Source of the DNA: Coriobacteriaceae bacterium
Lineage (GTDB): Bacteria; Actinomycetota; Coriobacteriia; Coriobacteriales; Coriobacteriaceae
DNA length: 64,000 bases
Assembly (NCBI GenBank): GCA_902364645.1
Contig: CABJEP010000004.1
Location: 96,617-160,616, forward strand
Direction: 5' to 3'
Numbering within the stretch: the stretch's first letter is position 1; the number at the start of each line of letters is the position of its first letter. Positions 23,250 to 31,509 of this stretch are shown here, one piece after another. The notes under the pieces are model-generated. The model ran no database searches. It worked only from the letters and a program-made list of their open reading frames with translations, and was not told the DNA's origin. A program made the position numbers and the translations under genes.

Positions 23250-26200
23250 TATGCATTCACGACCTTTCCGGTTTCGCGATCGAGTTTTTGCGAGACGACG
23301 CGGCTGACGCCGTCGGCTTGCATCGAGACGCCATAGAGAACGTCAGCGTCCTCCATAGTACGGCGCTGATGCGAAATGACCAAGAGCTGCGTATCGGAAC
23401 GCAACACGTCGAGCGCGCCGATGAGCTTGGACAGGTTGGCGTCGTCAAGTGCCGCCTCGACCTCGTCCAGCACATAGAACGGCACCGTGCGCGTGCGGTA
23501 CACGGCAAAGAGCAGGGCGAGTGCCGTCAGACTCTTCTCGCCGCCCGACATGAGCATCATCTTGGTGATGCGCTTGCCGCGCGGCTGCGCCACGACCTCG
23601 ATACCCGTCTCGGCCGGATGCTCAGGATCGGTCATCTCCAGATGAGCCTGGCCACCCGGGAACAGCATAGCGAAGATCTCGCGGAAGTTCGCGTCGACCT
23701 TCTCAAACGTCACAAGGAACGCCTTGCGCATCTTGCGATCAATGGCCACCGTGATCTTGGTGAGCGCCTTACGCGCGCTCTCCAGATCGGCCAGCTGCTC
23801 CTCGATGTAGTCAGCGCGGCGCTTGAGCTGCTCGTACTCCTCCATGGCAACTTGGTTCACGGGACCAAGGTTGTTGATCTGGCGCACAAGCTGGTTGAGC
23901 TCGCGCTCGGCGGCATCGCGGTCCGTGGGCGCGGGAAGCATGAGCGCTTCCTCGAGTACCGTGTTGCCATCGGCGGTAATGGCCTTAATGGCGGCCTCTA
24001 CCTGCACCTCGAGCTTGCCACGCGCGACCTTAAACTCGTTTTGCGTGGCGGTGGCGGTATCGACCTTCTCCTTAGCGCGGGCAACCTCTGCCTTGGCATC
24101 CTCGATGGTCTTCTTGAGCGAAGCGGAGTCCGCCTCCTCCAGAGAGGCCTGGTCACGCAGACGCGCTGCCCAATCCGACGCGCGCTCCAGCAGGGCCGAA
24201 TAGCGCTCGTGCATGGGATCGACGCGCAGGCGCAGCAGCTCGAGTGAGCGCGAGGCCTGGCGTGTTCCGCGGATACGGCGGTCGATGCCCTCCAGGCGAT
24301 GCTCCAGATCGGGCACGCGGCCCTTCAGAGAACGAAGGCGCTCGCTCGTCTGGGCCAGGCGGACCTTGGCATCGGCGAGCTTGCCGGCGGCCTCGGAATC
24401 GTCACGGCGAACGCGGTCGAGTTCGTCGTTGGCTTCGGCAATCTGAAGGCCAAGATCGCTTGCCTGCGCTCGGGCCTCGTCACGCGAGCGGGTGAGCTCG
24501 TCCACGCGCGGGCGCGCAGCGCGAACGGCCTCGGCGGCCTGCTCGCGGCGCTTGGAGATGCGCACGCGTTCGACCTCGGCGTTGTTGGCGCTTTGCTCCA
24601 GGCGGCCAATCTCGGAGAGCAGCGAGCGGCGCTCGCCCTCAAGACGGGCGATCTCGCCGGCGGCATCGCCCTCAGCGGCACGCGCCTCTTCGACGGCCGC
24701 ATTGGCCTCGACGACCTGATCCGACACATGCTCAAACACAGCAGCCAGATCGGGCTCCAGGCCCTCCAGCTCGCGAATGCGACGCTTGCGCTCCAAGGCA
24801 CCCGACGCCTCGCCGGCGTCGAGGCCTACACGCACCAGGCCGCCGCAGGCGACGCGGGCGCCATCGGGGGTCACGTAAGTCACGCCGTCAACGACAGGCG
24901 CGGCCAGCGCAGCCGCCAAGTCGTCGACAACGTAATAGCCGCCGAGCAGCGCCTCGACAACCGGGCCATAGCCGGCGCGTACGGACAGGCGATCGACCAG
25001 GCGGGAACCGGCAGCGCCCTTAGCGGCAGCAGAGGCGCTCGCACCGCGCGCCACCAGCAGCGCCTCGCCCGAGGCCTTCTTCTGGTCCAGAGCGGCACGA
25101 CCGGCACGCTCAAGCGCGGACGTATCGTCGAACAGCAGCGCATCGATATCGCCGGCAAGCAGCTGCTCCACCAGGCCCTCGAGCTCACGAGGGGCCTCGA
25201 GCACGTCGCCCAGACGACCCGAGACATCGTCGCCCAGTACACCCACCAGACAGCTCACGAGCGGCGAGCTGTCGGCCATGCGGGCATCGAGTTTCTTTTG
25301 GCTAGCAAGCTCCGAGCGCACCTCGGACAGTTTGTTGCGCGCCTCGCTCTCGCGGGCACGCAAGTCCTTAAGGGCTGCACGGGCGACCTCGGTAGCCTCG
25401 CGCGCATCAATCTGGGCTTGACGGGCCTGATCGAGTGCACCCTCAAGCTCCTCGGCGCGGTCGCGACGGCTCTCGAGTGAGGCCGTGACTTCCTCGAGCT
25501 GGTCATCGATCTGCTCCAGGCGCGAGGCATACATGTTGTCCTCGACCTCGGCGTTGCTCAGCGAGTCCTTCACCTTGGCGAGTTCGAGCGCCGCGTTATC
25601 GGCCACACGCTGCACATCGCGTTGCTCACGCGTAAGCTGCGAAATCTGATTGTCGAGCGTCACGCGCCGCTCGTGGAGCTCGGCGGCGGCAGGTCCGGCG
25701 GCGTCAACGTCCTCCTGGGCCTGCATGTGCGCGCCGGTCACTTCCTCAAGCTGCGCACGCGCGTCCTCGAGCTCCTCTACCACGCGACGACGCTGATGCT
25801 CGGAGCTCGAGATCTGGCCGCGCATGTCGGACAGGCGCGACACCATGTTGTGGCCCTTTTCCTCGAGCAGGCGCATATCGGAGTTAATGCGGCCGACCAC
25901 GTCTTGCATATGGCGGCGCTGCTCGCCCAGATCGCCCACAAACAGGCCCTTTTCCTCGAGCATGACCTGGAGCTTCTCGAGCTCGCGTTCCTTTTCGCCC
26001 AAGCGGTACTGCGCAAGCTCCAGCTCGGCGGCACCTTCCTTGGAGCGGCTCTCCAAGTCGTTCCACTGCGACTGCAGCGAACGCAGCTCGTCGACGGCCA
26101 GCATCTGCGTAAGCTCGTTCGCGCGCGAGGACAGCTCTTTATACTTGCGCGCGCGATCGACCTGACGCTCCAGCGGTCGCAGCTGACGGGCAATTTCCTT

Positions 26201-26785
26201 ATTGATGTCGCGGGCACGCGTCAGGTGCTCGTCCATCGATTTAATCTTTCTGAGCGCACGCTCCTTGCGGCGCTTGTGCTTGGAGATGCCGGCGGCCTCC
26301 TCGATGAGGGCACGGCGCTCCTCGGGGCGGCTCTGCAAAATGGCGTCGAGCTTGCCCTGGCTGATGATGGAATGCGTATCCTTGCCCAAGCCCGAATCGT
26401 GCAGGATGTCCTGAATGTCCATCAGGCGGCACGGACTCGAGTTGATGAGGTACTCGCTTTCGCCCGAGCGATACATACGACGGGTGATGGCGACCTCGTC
26501 AAAGTCGACGGGCAGCATATGGTCCGAGTTATCGAGCACCAGCGTGACCTCGGCGACACCCACCGGCTTGCGCGCTGACGAGCCCGAGAAGATGACATCC
26601 TCCATGGCCTGGCCGCGCAGCTGCTTGGCGCTCTGCTCGCCCAGGACCCACAGAATCGAGTCAGAGATGTTCGATTTTCCCGAGCCGTTGGGACCGACGA
26701 TGACGGTCAGGCCCGGCTCAAACGTCATATGGGCACGGTCGGCAAACGACTTGAACCCCTTGAGCGTGAGGGACTTGAGATACAC
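23249..26785 (-). CDS. smc: Chromosome segregation ATPase SMC
   Basis: A 1178-aa SMC protein: Walker A GPNGSGKSNISDSIL near residues 32-46, long coiled coil, globular hinge around 500-660, second coiled coil, then LMSGGEKSLTALALLFA (ABC signature) and YVLDEVEAALDDAN (Walker B). With ScpA and ScpB, which lie elsewhere, it compacts and segregates chromosomes. It lies between rnc and ftsY and overlaps ftsY by one base, a widely conserved order. Confidence 0.97.
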   Translation of the reverse strand: MYLKSLTLKGFKSFADRAHMTFEPGLTVIVGPNGSGKSNISDSILWVLGEQSAKQLRGQAMEDVIFSGSSARKPVGVAEVTLVLDNSDHMLPVDFDEVAITRRMYRSGESEYLINSSPCRLMDIQDILHDSGLGKDTHSIISQGKLDAILQSRPEERRALIEEAAGISKHKRRKERALRKIKSMDEHLTRARDINKEIARQLRPLERQVDRARKYKELSSRANELTQMLAVDELRSLQSQWNDLESRSKEGAAELELAQYRLGEKERELEKLQVMLEEKGLFVGDLGEQRRHMQDVVGRINSDMRLLEEKGHNMVSRLSDMRGQISSSEHQRRRVVEELEDARAQLEEVTGAHMQAQEDVDAAGPAAAELHERRVTLDNQISQLTREQRDVQRVADNAALELAKVKDSLSNAEVEDNMYASRLEQIDDQLEEVTASLESRRDRAEELEGALDQARQAQIDAREATEVARAALKDLRARESEARNKLSEVRSELASQKKLDARMADSSPLVSCLVGVLGDDVSGRLGDVLEAPRELEGLVEQLLAGDIDALLFDDTSALERAGRAALDQKKASGEALLVARGASASAAAKGAAGSRLVDRLSVRAGYGPVVEALLGGYYVVDDLAAALAAPVVDGVTYVTPDGARVACGGLVRVGLDAGEASGALERKRRIRELEGLEPDLAAVFEHVSDQVVEANAAVEEARAAEGDAAGEIARLEGERRSLLSEIGRLEQSANNAEVERVRISKRREQAAEAVRAARPRVDELTRSRDEARAQASDLGLQIAEANDELDRVRRDDSEAAGKLADAKVRLAQTSERLRSLKGRVPDLEHRLEGIDRRIRGTRQASRSLELLRLRVDPMHERYSALLERASDWAARLRDQASLEEADSASLKKTIEDAKAEVARAKEKVDTATATQNEFKVARGKLEVQVEAAIKAITADGNTVLEEALMLPAPTDRDAAERELNQLVRQINNLGPVNQVAMEEYEQLKRRADYIEEQLADLESARKALTKITVAIDRKMRKAFLVTFEKVDANFREIFAMLFPGGQAHLEMTDPEHPAETGIEVVAQPRGKRITKMMLMSGGEKSLTALALLFAVYRTRTVPFYVLDEVEAALDDANLSKLIGALDVLRSDTQLLVISHQRRTMEDADVLYGVSMQADGVSRVVSQKLDRETGKVVNA

Positions 26786-26795
26786 GGTTCCTCGC

Positions 26796-27521
26796 TTAAA
26801 CAGGCTTCTTGTTGAGAATCACGCCGTTGGTGGTGTAGCCCATGCGGTCAAGTGCCTCAAGTGCAGCGGCTCCCTCGGCTTCCTTCTTTGAGGAGCCGGA
26901 GCCGCGACCCTGGCGAATACCATCGATCAACACCACGGCGGTAAAGGTGGGCGCATGCGCCGGGCCCTCGGAGCCAACGAGCTTATACGCCGGGGGTTCG
27001 TGACCGTCGGCTTGCACGCACTCCTGCAAGAACGATTTGGGGTTCGCGGGGTGCTCGGCACGCTCGGAGGCCAGGTGCGGTTTGAGCGTACGATGGATAA
27101 AGTCCGCCGCAACATCCCAGCCGGCATCCAGGTACAGCGCACCCACGAGCGACTCGTAGACGTTCTCGAGCGCCGAGTGCAGGCCGCGCGCGCCGGTACC
27201 GGTCTCGGAGGCACCAAAGATGATGATGTCGTCGATGCCCAGCTCATGCGACACCTCGGATAGCGTAGCGCCCGAGACAAGCGACACCTTCAGGCGCGTG
27301 AGCTTGCCCTCGTCAAACTCGGGATAGGACTCAAAGAGCGAACGGGCGACGACGGCGCCCAAAATGGAATCGCCCAAGAACTCAAGGCGCTCATAGCTGG
27401 CAGAAACCGGCTGGCCCTCGACTGCCGAGGGATGCGTAAGCGCCGCGCGCAGAAGCACCTTATTATTGAACTCGTGGCCCAGAATTTCCTGGGCACGCGT
27501 AAGTCGTTCAGACAAAGCCAA
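26796..27521 (-). CDS. rnc: Ribonuclease III
   Basis: A 241-aa double-strand-specific endoribonuclease for rRNA and mRNA processing. The catalytic signature ERLEFLGDSILG (near residues 44-55) and the second acidic cluster ENVYESLVGALYLDAG are intact; a C-terminal dsRNA-binding domain ends with GSGSSKKEAEGAAALEAL. It lies between acpP and smc with very short gaps. Confidence 0.95.
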   Translation of the reverse strand: MALSERLTRAQEILGHEFNNKVLLRAALTHPSAVEGQPVSASYERLEFLGDSILGAVVARSLFESYPEFDEGKLTRLKVSLVSGATLSEVSHELGIDDIIIFGASETGTGARGLHSALENVYESLVGALYLDAGWDVAADFIHRTLKPHLASERAEHPANPKSFLQECVQADGHEPPAYKLVGSEGPAHAPTFTAVVLIDGIRQGRGSGSSKKEAEGAAALEALDRMGYTTNGVILNKKPV

Positions 27522-27524
27522 GAC

Positions 27525-27767
27525 CTAGGCCTCCCTGGCGTTTTCAATCGCGTCGACGGCGTCGGCGACAGAGTTGAGCGAGAGCAGAGTCTCGTCATCG
27601 ATCTCGAGGTTGAACTCGTCCTCGATAGCCGTAACCAGCTGCAGGCGCTCGAGCGAGTTGGCATCGAGATCGTCAAAGGTGGTCTCATCGCTAATTTCGG
27701 CAACATCGACGCCCAGAACGTCAGCAGCGACCTCGGCGATCTTGTCGAAGATTTCGGAGCGGTCCAT
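27525..27767 (-). CDS. acpP: Acyl carrier protein
   Basis: An acidic 80-residue carrier protein. The phosphopantetheine attachment serine lies in DLDANSLERLQLV, a variant of the usual DSLD motif with Asn-Ser. GAGAGGAAG precedes ATG 27767; the open frame extends upstream to 28004 but that part is not ACP-like. It sits between plsX and rnc, matching its role in supplying acyl chains for phospholipid synthesis. The DANSL variation may only reflect lineage. Confidence 0.9.
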   Translation of the reverse strand: MDRSEIFDKIAEVAADVLGVDVAEISDETTFDDLDANSLERLQLVTAIEDEFNLEIDDETLLSLNSVADAVDAIENAREA

Positions 27768-27891
27768 AGCGCTTCCTCTCATAGTGCATGAATACCAAAA
27801 GAATGGTACCGCCCGGGCGGTACCAAGACACGGTTCTGATTCTACCCCACGAAGCAGGCCGCGAGGCACATAACAGCGCTCTAACTCGCTC

Positions 27892-28911
27892 TTATAAAAC
27901 GATGCCGTCCATGGAGTTGGCGACATTCTCGACCAGCCCGGCGCGCACGGCTTCGGCCGCCGCAAGCGTACCGTTTTTAACAGCTTCGACCGAGGTGGCG
28001 CCATGGCCGATCAGAACCACGCCGCGCAGGCCCAAAAGAATCGCGCCGCCCTTGGCGTCGCCAGAGAGCTTGGCCTTTATCTCACGCATCTGCTTTTTAA
28101 TGAGCAGCGCGGCGATCTTGGTGCCAAGCGAAGACATAAAGACGCCCTTGAGCTCCTGCAACAAAAACTTGGCAGCGCCCTCGGTGGCCTTGAGCGCAAT
28201 GTTGCCCGACATGCCGTCGGCCACGACGACATCGAAGTGGCCCGAGGTAAGGTCGGTACCCTCGCAGTTGCCCACAAAGCCGGGAACGGCAGCCTTCATG
28301 GCCGGGAAGCAGGACTTGGTAAAGTTGGAGCCCTTCTCGTCCTCGGTGCCGTTAGCAAGCAGGCCCACGCGGGGATGCTCGATACCCAAAACGACGCGGG
28401 CATAGGCGGCGCCCATCTGGGCAAAGCGCACCATATCGTCCACCTCGACATCGGGGTTGGCGCCCATATCGCACAGCACCGTCAGGCCGCCGGCGCGATT
28501 GGGCAGTGCATTGGTCAGACAGGGGCGCACCGGCTGCTTCTTGCCTTCGGCCTGATACCTAAACGGCGTCACATAGGCGGTAGCGGCAGCGGTCATGGCA
28601 CCGGTCGAACCGGCAGAGAAGAACGCGTCAGCATTGCCCTTCTTGATAGCGCGGCACGACAGCACGATCGAAGACTTGCGTTTGGTCATCACGGCGCGAA
28701 TGGGATCGTCATCCATGGCGATAACGTCGGGTGCCTCAAGGGCCTCAACACGTGCGTGGGAAGCAGCAAAGGGATTGACGATTTCGGCGGGGCCAGCTGC
28801 CAAGACCTCGATATCGGGATCGACGGCAAGTGCAGCCTCGATACCATCGAGAACAACCTGAGGTTTCTCGTCTCCACCCACAACGTCTACACAAACGCGA
28901 ACGTTACTCAT
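27892..28911 (-). CDS. plsX: Phosphate acyltransferase PlsX
   Basis: PlsX makes acyl-phosphate from acyl-ACP and phosphate, the first step of phosphatidic acid synthesis through PlsY. The 339-aa protein begins VRVCVDVVGGDEKP and contains FFSAGSTGAMTAAA and the GGLTVLCDMGAN segment typical of the family. ATG 28911 has AAGGAG seven bases upstream; ATG 28917 is too close to it. It lies between rpmF and acpP, an order conserved in many bacteria. Confidence 0.94.
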   Translation of the reverse strand: MSNVRVCVDVVGGDEKPQVVLDGIEAALAVDPDIEVLAAGPAEIVNPFAASHARVEALEAPDVIAMDDDPIRAVMTKRKSSIVLSCRAIKKGNADAFFSAGSTGAMTAAATAYVTPFRYQAEGKKQPVRPCLTNALPNRAGGLTVLCDMGANPDVEVDDMVRFAQMGAAYARVVLGIEHPRVGLLANGTEDEKGSNFTKSCFPAMKAAVPGFVGNCEGTDLTSGHFDVVVADGMSGNIALKATEGAAKFLLQELKGVFMSSLGTKIAALLIKKQMREIKAKLSGDAKGGAILLGLRGVVLIGHGATSVEAVKNGTLAAAEAVRAGLVENVANSMDGIVL

Positions 28912-28998
28912 ATACATGCTCCTTATACAAAAATGGCCGACTCATTGAGCCGGCCATTGTGGTTCCATTTGGAACGGCATCGCATCCAGAGTATACCG

Positions 28999-29178
28999 TT
29001 ACTCGGTAACGATAACCTCGCGGTCCTTGTAGAAACCGCAGCTGGGGCACACGTGGTGCGGAAGCTTGACAGCGCCGCAACGGGGGCACGTGGACTGAGC
29101 CGCAGCCGAGATCTTCATGTTAGCGGAACGACGGGTGTGAGTGCGGATACGACCCTGCTTTTGTTTAGGTACGGGCAT
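28999..29178 (-). CDS. rpmF: 50S ribosomal protein L32 (zinc-binding form)
   Basis: A 59-residue protein starting MPVPKQKQGRIRTHTRRS and carrying the zinc ribbon CPRCGAVKLPHHVCPSCG near residues 31-48, so it is the C+ form of L32. It is short but unmistakable. A weak AAGG lies before the ATG. It sits between DUF177 and plsX, the usual yceD-rpmF-plsX order. Confidence 0.95.
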   Translation of the reverse strand: MPVPKQKQGRIRTHTRRSANMKISAAAQSTCPRCGAVKLPHHVCPSCGFYKDREVIVTE

Positions 29179-29242
29179 AGTGACCTTCCTTATGAACTAT
29201 CCAGTGTGGCGATTACGCGCAAGTAGCGATACTACCACAGTT

Positions 29243-29797
29243 TTACTCATCGAGCTTGAGATTCTTCAATGCTGCAAATGGATTTTTCGTGGCAGCGGCC
29301 CATTCTGCCTCTGCCTGGGCGGCGCAATCGCATTGCTCGACGTTGAGATTGCAACCGCAAGTGGGGCACAGGCCGCGGCAATCGGGCTTGCACAGAACGA
29401 CAAACGGCGTGTCCATGACGACCGCGTCGTTGATGGGCTCACCCAGATCGACGATGCGGTCCTCACCCAGGAGCTCGTAGCCGTCCTCGTAGGCCTCGGG
29501 ATCCTCGGGCTCCTCGAAGAGGTAGAACTCCTCGATCTCGCCGGCGATATCAAACGAGGCAGGCTCCAGGCAACGGTCGCACTCGCCGGTGGCGTGCGCG
29601 CGGACCATGCCCGTGAGCAAGACACCGGTACCGGCATTGGTAAAGACAACGTCGTAGTCGATGCCGTCCTGTAGCTGGTACTCCTTCTCGCCCACCGTGT
29701 AGGTGGCAACATCGACCTTGCCGGTCAGCGGATACGAATCACCAGGAAACTCGAGCTGCTCGGAAAGATCGACGGTAACGCTCGGGAACTCAGCCAT
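29243..29797 (-). CDS. DUF177 (YceD) family protein with zinc-type cysteine cluster
   Basis: A 184-aa DUF177 protein. Homologues next to rpmF are linked to 23S rRNA accumulation and ribosome assembly. Cysteines occur as GECDRCLEP in the middle and CKPDCRGLCPTCGCNLN near the C-terminus, suggesting zinc binding. Its ATG overlaps the preceding stop as TAATG, so translation is coupled to the coiled-coil gene upstream. Confidence 0.85.
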   Translation of the reverse strand: MAEFPSVTVDLSEQLEFPGDSYPLTGKVDVATYTVGEKEYQLQDGIDYDVVFTNAGTGVLLTGMVRAHATGECDRCLEPASFDIAGEIEEFYLFEEPEDPEAYEDGYELLGEDRIVDLGEPINDAVVMDTPFVVLCKPDCRGLCPTCGCNLNVEQCDCAAQAEAEWAAATKNPFAALKNLKLDE

Positions 29798-30294
29798 TAC
29801 CACTGACCATTCTGTTGGGCGGCACCCTCGTTGAGCTGCTGACGGCAACGGGTAACGGTGCCGGTCAGGCTCTTGAGGTTCTCCTCCAGGTGCGTAAAGA
29901 CCTGCTCTGCGTAGTCCTCGGCAGCATAACGCGTCTCGCGCTCGTACTGCTGGGCACGATCGCGGATGTCGTCGGCCTGCTGCTGTGCCAAGCGGACGAT
30001 CTCCTGCTCACCGGCAATGGTGAGGGCCTGCTGCTGAGCGTCGGCGATGATGGAATCGGCCTGAGCGGCGGCGGAAGCCATAAGCTCCTCGCGCTCCTTA
30101 AGGATACGGCGGGACTTCTGCCACTCCTCGGGATAGCTCATGCGGATCTCGTCGAGGATGTTGAAGAACACGTCGGCGTCGATGACCTTGAACTGAGCGT
30201 TCTTGCCGAAAGGCGGCTTGGCTTCCTCGATCAGCCCTTCGAGCTCATCGACCAAGCTGACGATCCTATCGCCAGGAAAATTCTCGCCCGGCAT
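29797..30294 (-). CDS. Coiled-coil protein of unknown function
   Basis: A 165-aa protein without a recognised enzymatic motif. Residues 55-150 form a charged Gln/Glu/Ala-rich coiled coil (AQADSIIADAQQQALTIAGE, RLAQQQADDIRDRAQ) resembling ATP-synthase b-subunit or DivIVA-type helices. GAAAGGA precedes ATG 30294. It lies between coaD and DUF177. A role as a cytoskeletal or scaffold protein is conceivable but not shown. Confidence 0.7.
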   Translation of the reverse strand: MPGENFPGDRIVSLVDELEGLIEEAKPPFGKNAQFKVIDADVFFNILDEIRMSYPEEWQKSRRILKEREELMASAAAQADSIIADAQQQALTIAGEQEIVRLAQQQADDIRDRAQQYERETRYAAEDYAEQVFTHLEENLKSLTGTVTRCRQQLNEGAAQQNGQW

Positions 30295-30362
30295 CCGGTC
30301 TCCTTTCATAGGTAACATATCATCGTGCTAGTTTACCACATGCCACCAGGCAATAAAAAACG

Positions 30363-30860
30363 TCACGAAAAGCGATGTCTGAGCGCTTCGACCACGTTGG
30401 GCGGGACAAACGTCGATACATCGCTGCCGAGTGAGGCGATCTGGCGAACGACCGAACTCGAGATATAGCCGTACTGCGGCGCACTCATGACAAAAATGGA
30501 CTCCAGCTCGCTATCCAGGCGATAGTTAAGGTCGGCCTGCTGCAGCTCATACTCAAAGTCGGTCATGGCGCGCAGGCCCTTGACCACGGCACCCGCCCCC
30601 TGCTCACGTGCGAAGTCGACCAAGAGGCCGGTAAAGGGCAGGACCTCGACGCCGTCGATATCGCCGAGCGCCTCGCGGGCCAGCGCCACGCGCTCATCGA
30701 GCATAAACGTGGTGCCCACGCCGTTTTTACCCTGCGACTCGGCAACAGCGACGATCACGCTGGGAAAGATACGACGGGCGCGGCGGATCACATCGATATG
30801 GCCAAACGTGATGGGATCGAAGGTGCCCGGGACGATCACGCGGTTGATGGTGTCATTCAT
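30363..30860 (-). CDS. coaD: Phosphopantetheine adenylyltransferase
   Basis: Catalyses the penultimate CoA step, joining 4'-phosphopantetheine and AMP. The 165-aa protein has the nucleotidyltransferase T/HxGH motif PGTFDPITFGHIDVI (residues 11-25) and YGYISSSVVRQIA. ATG 30860 gives the standard length; the frame is open to 31310 but overlaps rsmD. It overlaps the rsmD stop by eight bases, the common rsmD-coaD pair. Confidence 0.95.
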   Translation of the reverse strand: MNDTINRVIVPGTFDPITFGHIDVIRRARRIFPSVIVAVAESQGKNGVGTTFMLDERVALAREALGDIDGVEVLPFTGLLVDFAREQGAGAVVKGLRAMTDFEYELQQADLNYRLDSELESIFVMSAPQYGYISSSVVRQIASLGSDVSTFVPPNVVEALRHRFS

Positions 30861-31509
30861 GGACGTCCTCCTGAAACGTCGTGGCATCGTTGTTCTCGGC
30901 ATCTGCGCCGGCGCTATCGCCCTCACCATCGTCATCGCCGGCCCAACGAAGCAGGTCGACCGAGGTAATGCCGTAGCGCTTCTCACGTACAGCCTCAAAG
31001 CCTGCCGGATGCGCGCCCGCATCGGCGGCGGCATGCTCAAACAAGGCGTAAGCGCCAGACGCAAGCAGACCTTGCTGAGCCAGGTTCTGCAGCAGTTCCT
31101 CGACCGGCTCGGCACCAAAAGCATAGGGCGGGTCGAGCAGGACCAGATCAAAGGGACCGCCCGGTACACGACCGCGCGAGGCACTCGCCAGCATGTCGCC
31201 CGTGACCACGCGCCAAAGCGCACGGTCACGGCAGAGCGACTCAATATTCTTGGTAATGAGCCGCGCGGCGTTGCGATCGATCTCAAACGTCGTGAGCGAA
31301 CGGGCCCCACGAGAGAGCATCTCTAACCCTAAGGCACCGGAGCCACCAAAGGCGTCCAGCACACGAACCTCGTCCAAATCGAAATCGAATGCCGACATGA
31401 CCATAGATGCGCACGCCTCGCGCACGCGATCAGTCGTGGGGCGGGTGACATCGCGACCACGGGGCTCCTCGATCTTACGACCGCGCCATTCGCCGCCGAT
31501 GATTCTCAT
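30853..31509 (-). CDS. rsmD: 16S rRNA (guanine-N2)-methyltransferase RsmD
   Basis: SAM-dependent methyltransferase that modifies G966 of 16S rRNA. Seen are MRIIGGEWRGRKI at the start, the SAM-binding LDAFGGSGALGLEML and the catalytic DPPYAF. The C-terminus has an acidic extension (GDDDGEGDSAGADAEN) beyond the usual end. It overlaps recG by four bases upstream and coaD by eight bases downstream. Confidence 0.93.
   Translation of the reverse strand: MRIIGGEWRGRKIEEPRGRDVTRPTTDRVREACASMVMSAFDFDLDEVRVLDAFGGSGALGLEMLSRGARSLTTFEIDRNAARLITKNIESLCRDRALWRVVTGDMLASASRGRVPGGPFDLVLLDPPYAFGAEPVEELLQNLAQQGLLASGAYALFEHAAADAGAHPAGFEAVREKRYGITSVDLLRWAGDDDGEGDSAGADAENNDATTFQEDVHE

Noticed and set aside
27768..28004. 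Extension of the acyl carrier protein frame
   Set aside because: The sequence before ATG 27767 is not ACP-like and a ribosome site lies directly upstream of 27767.
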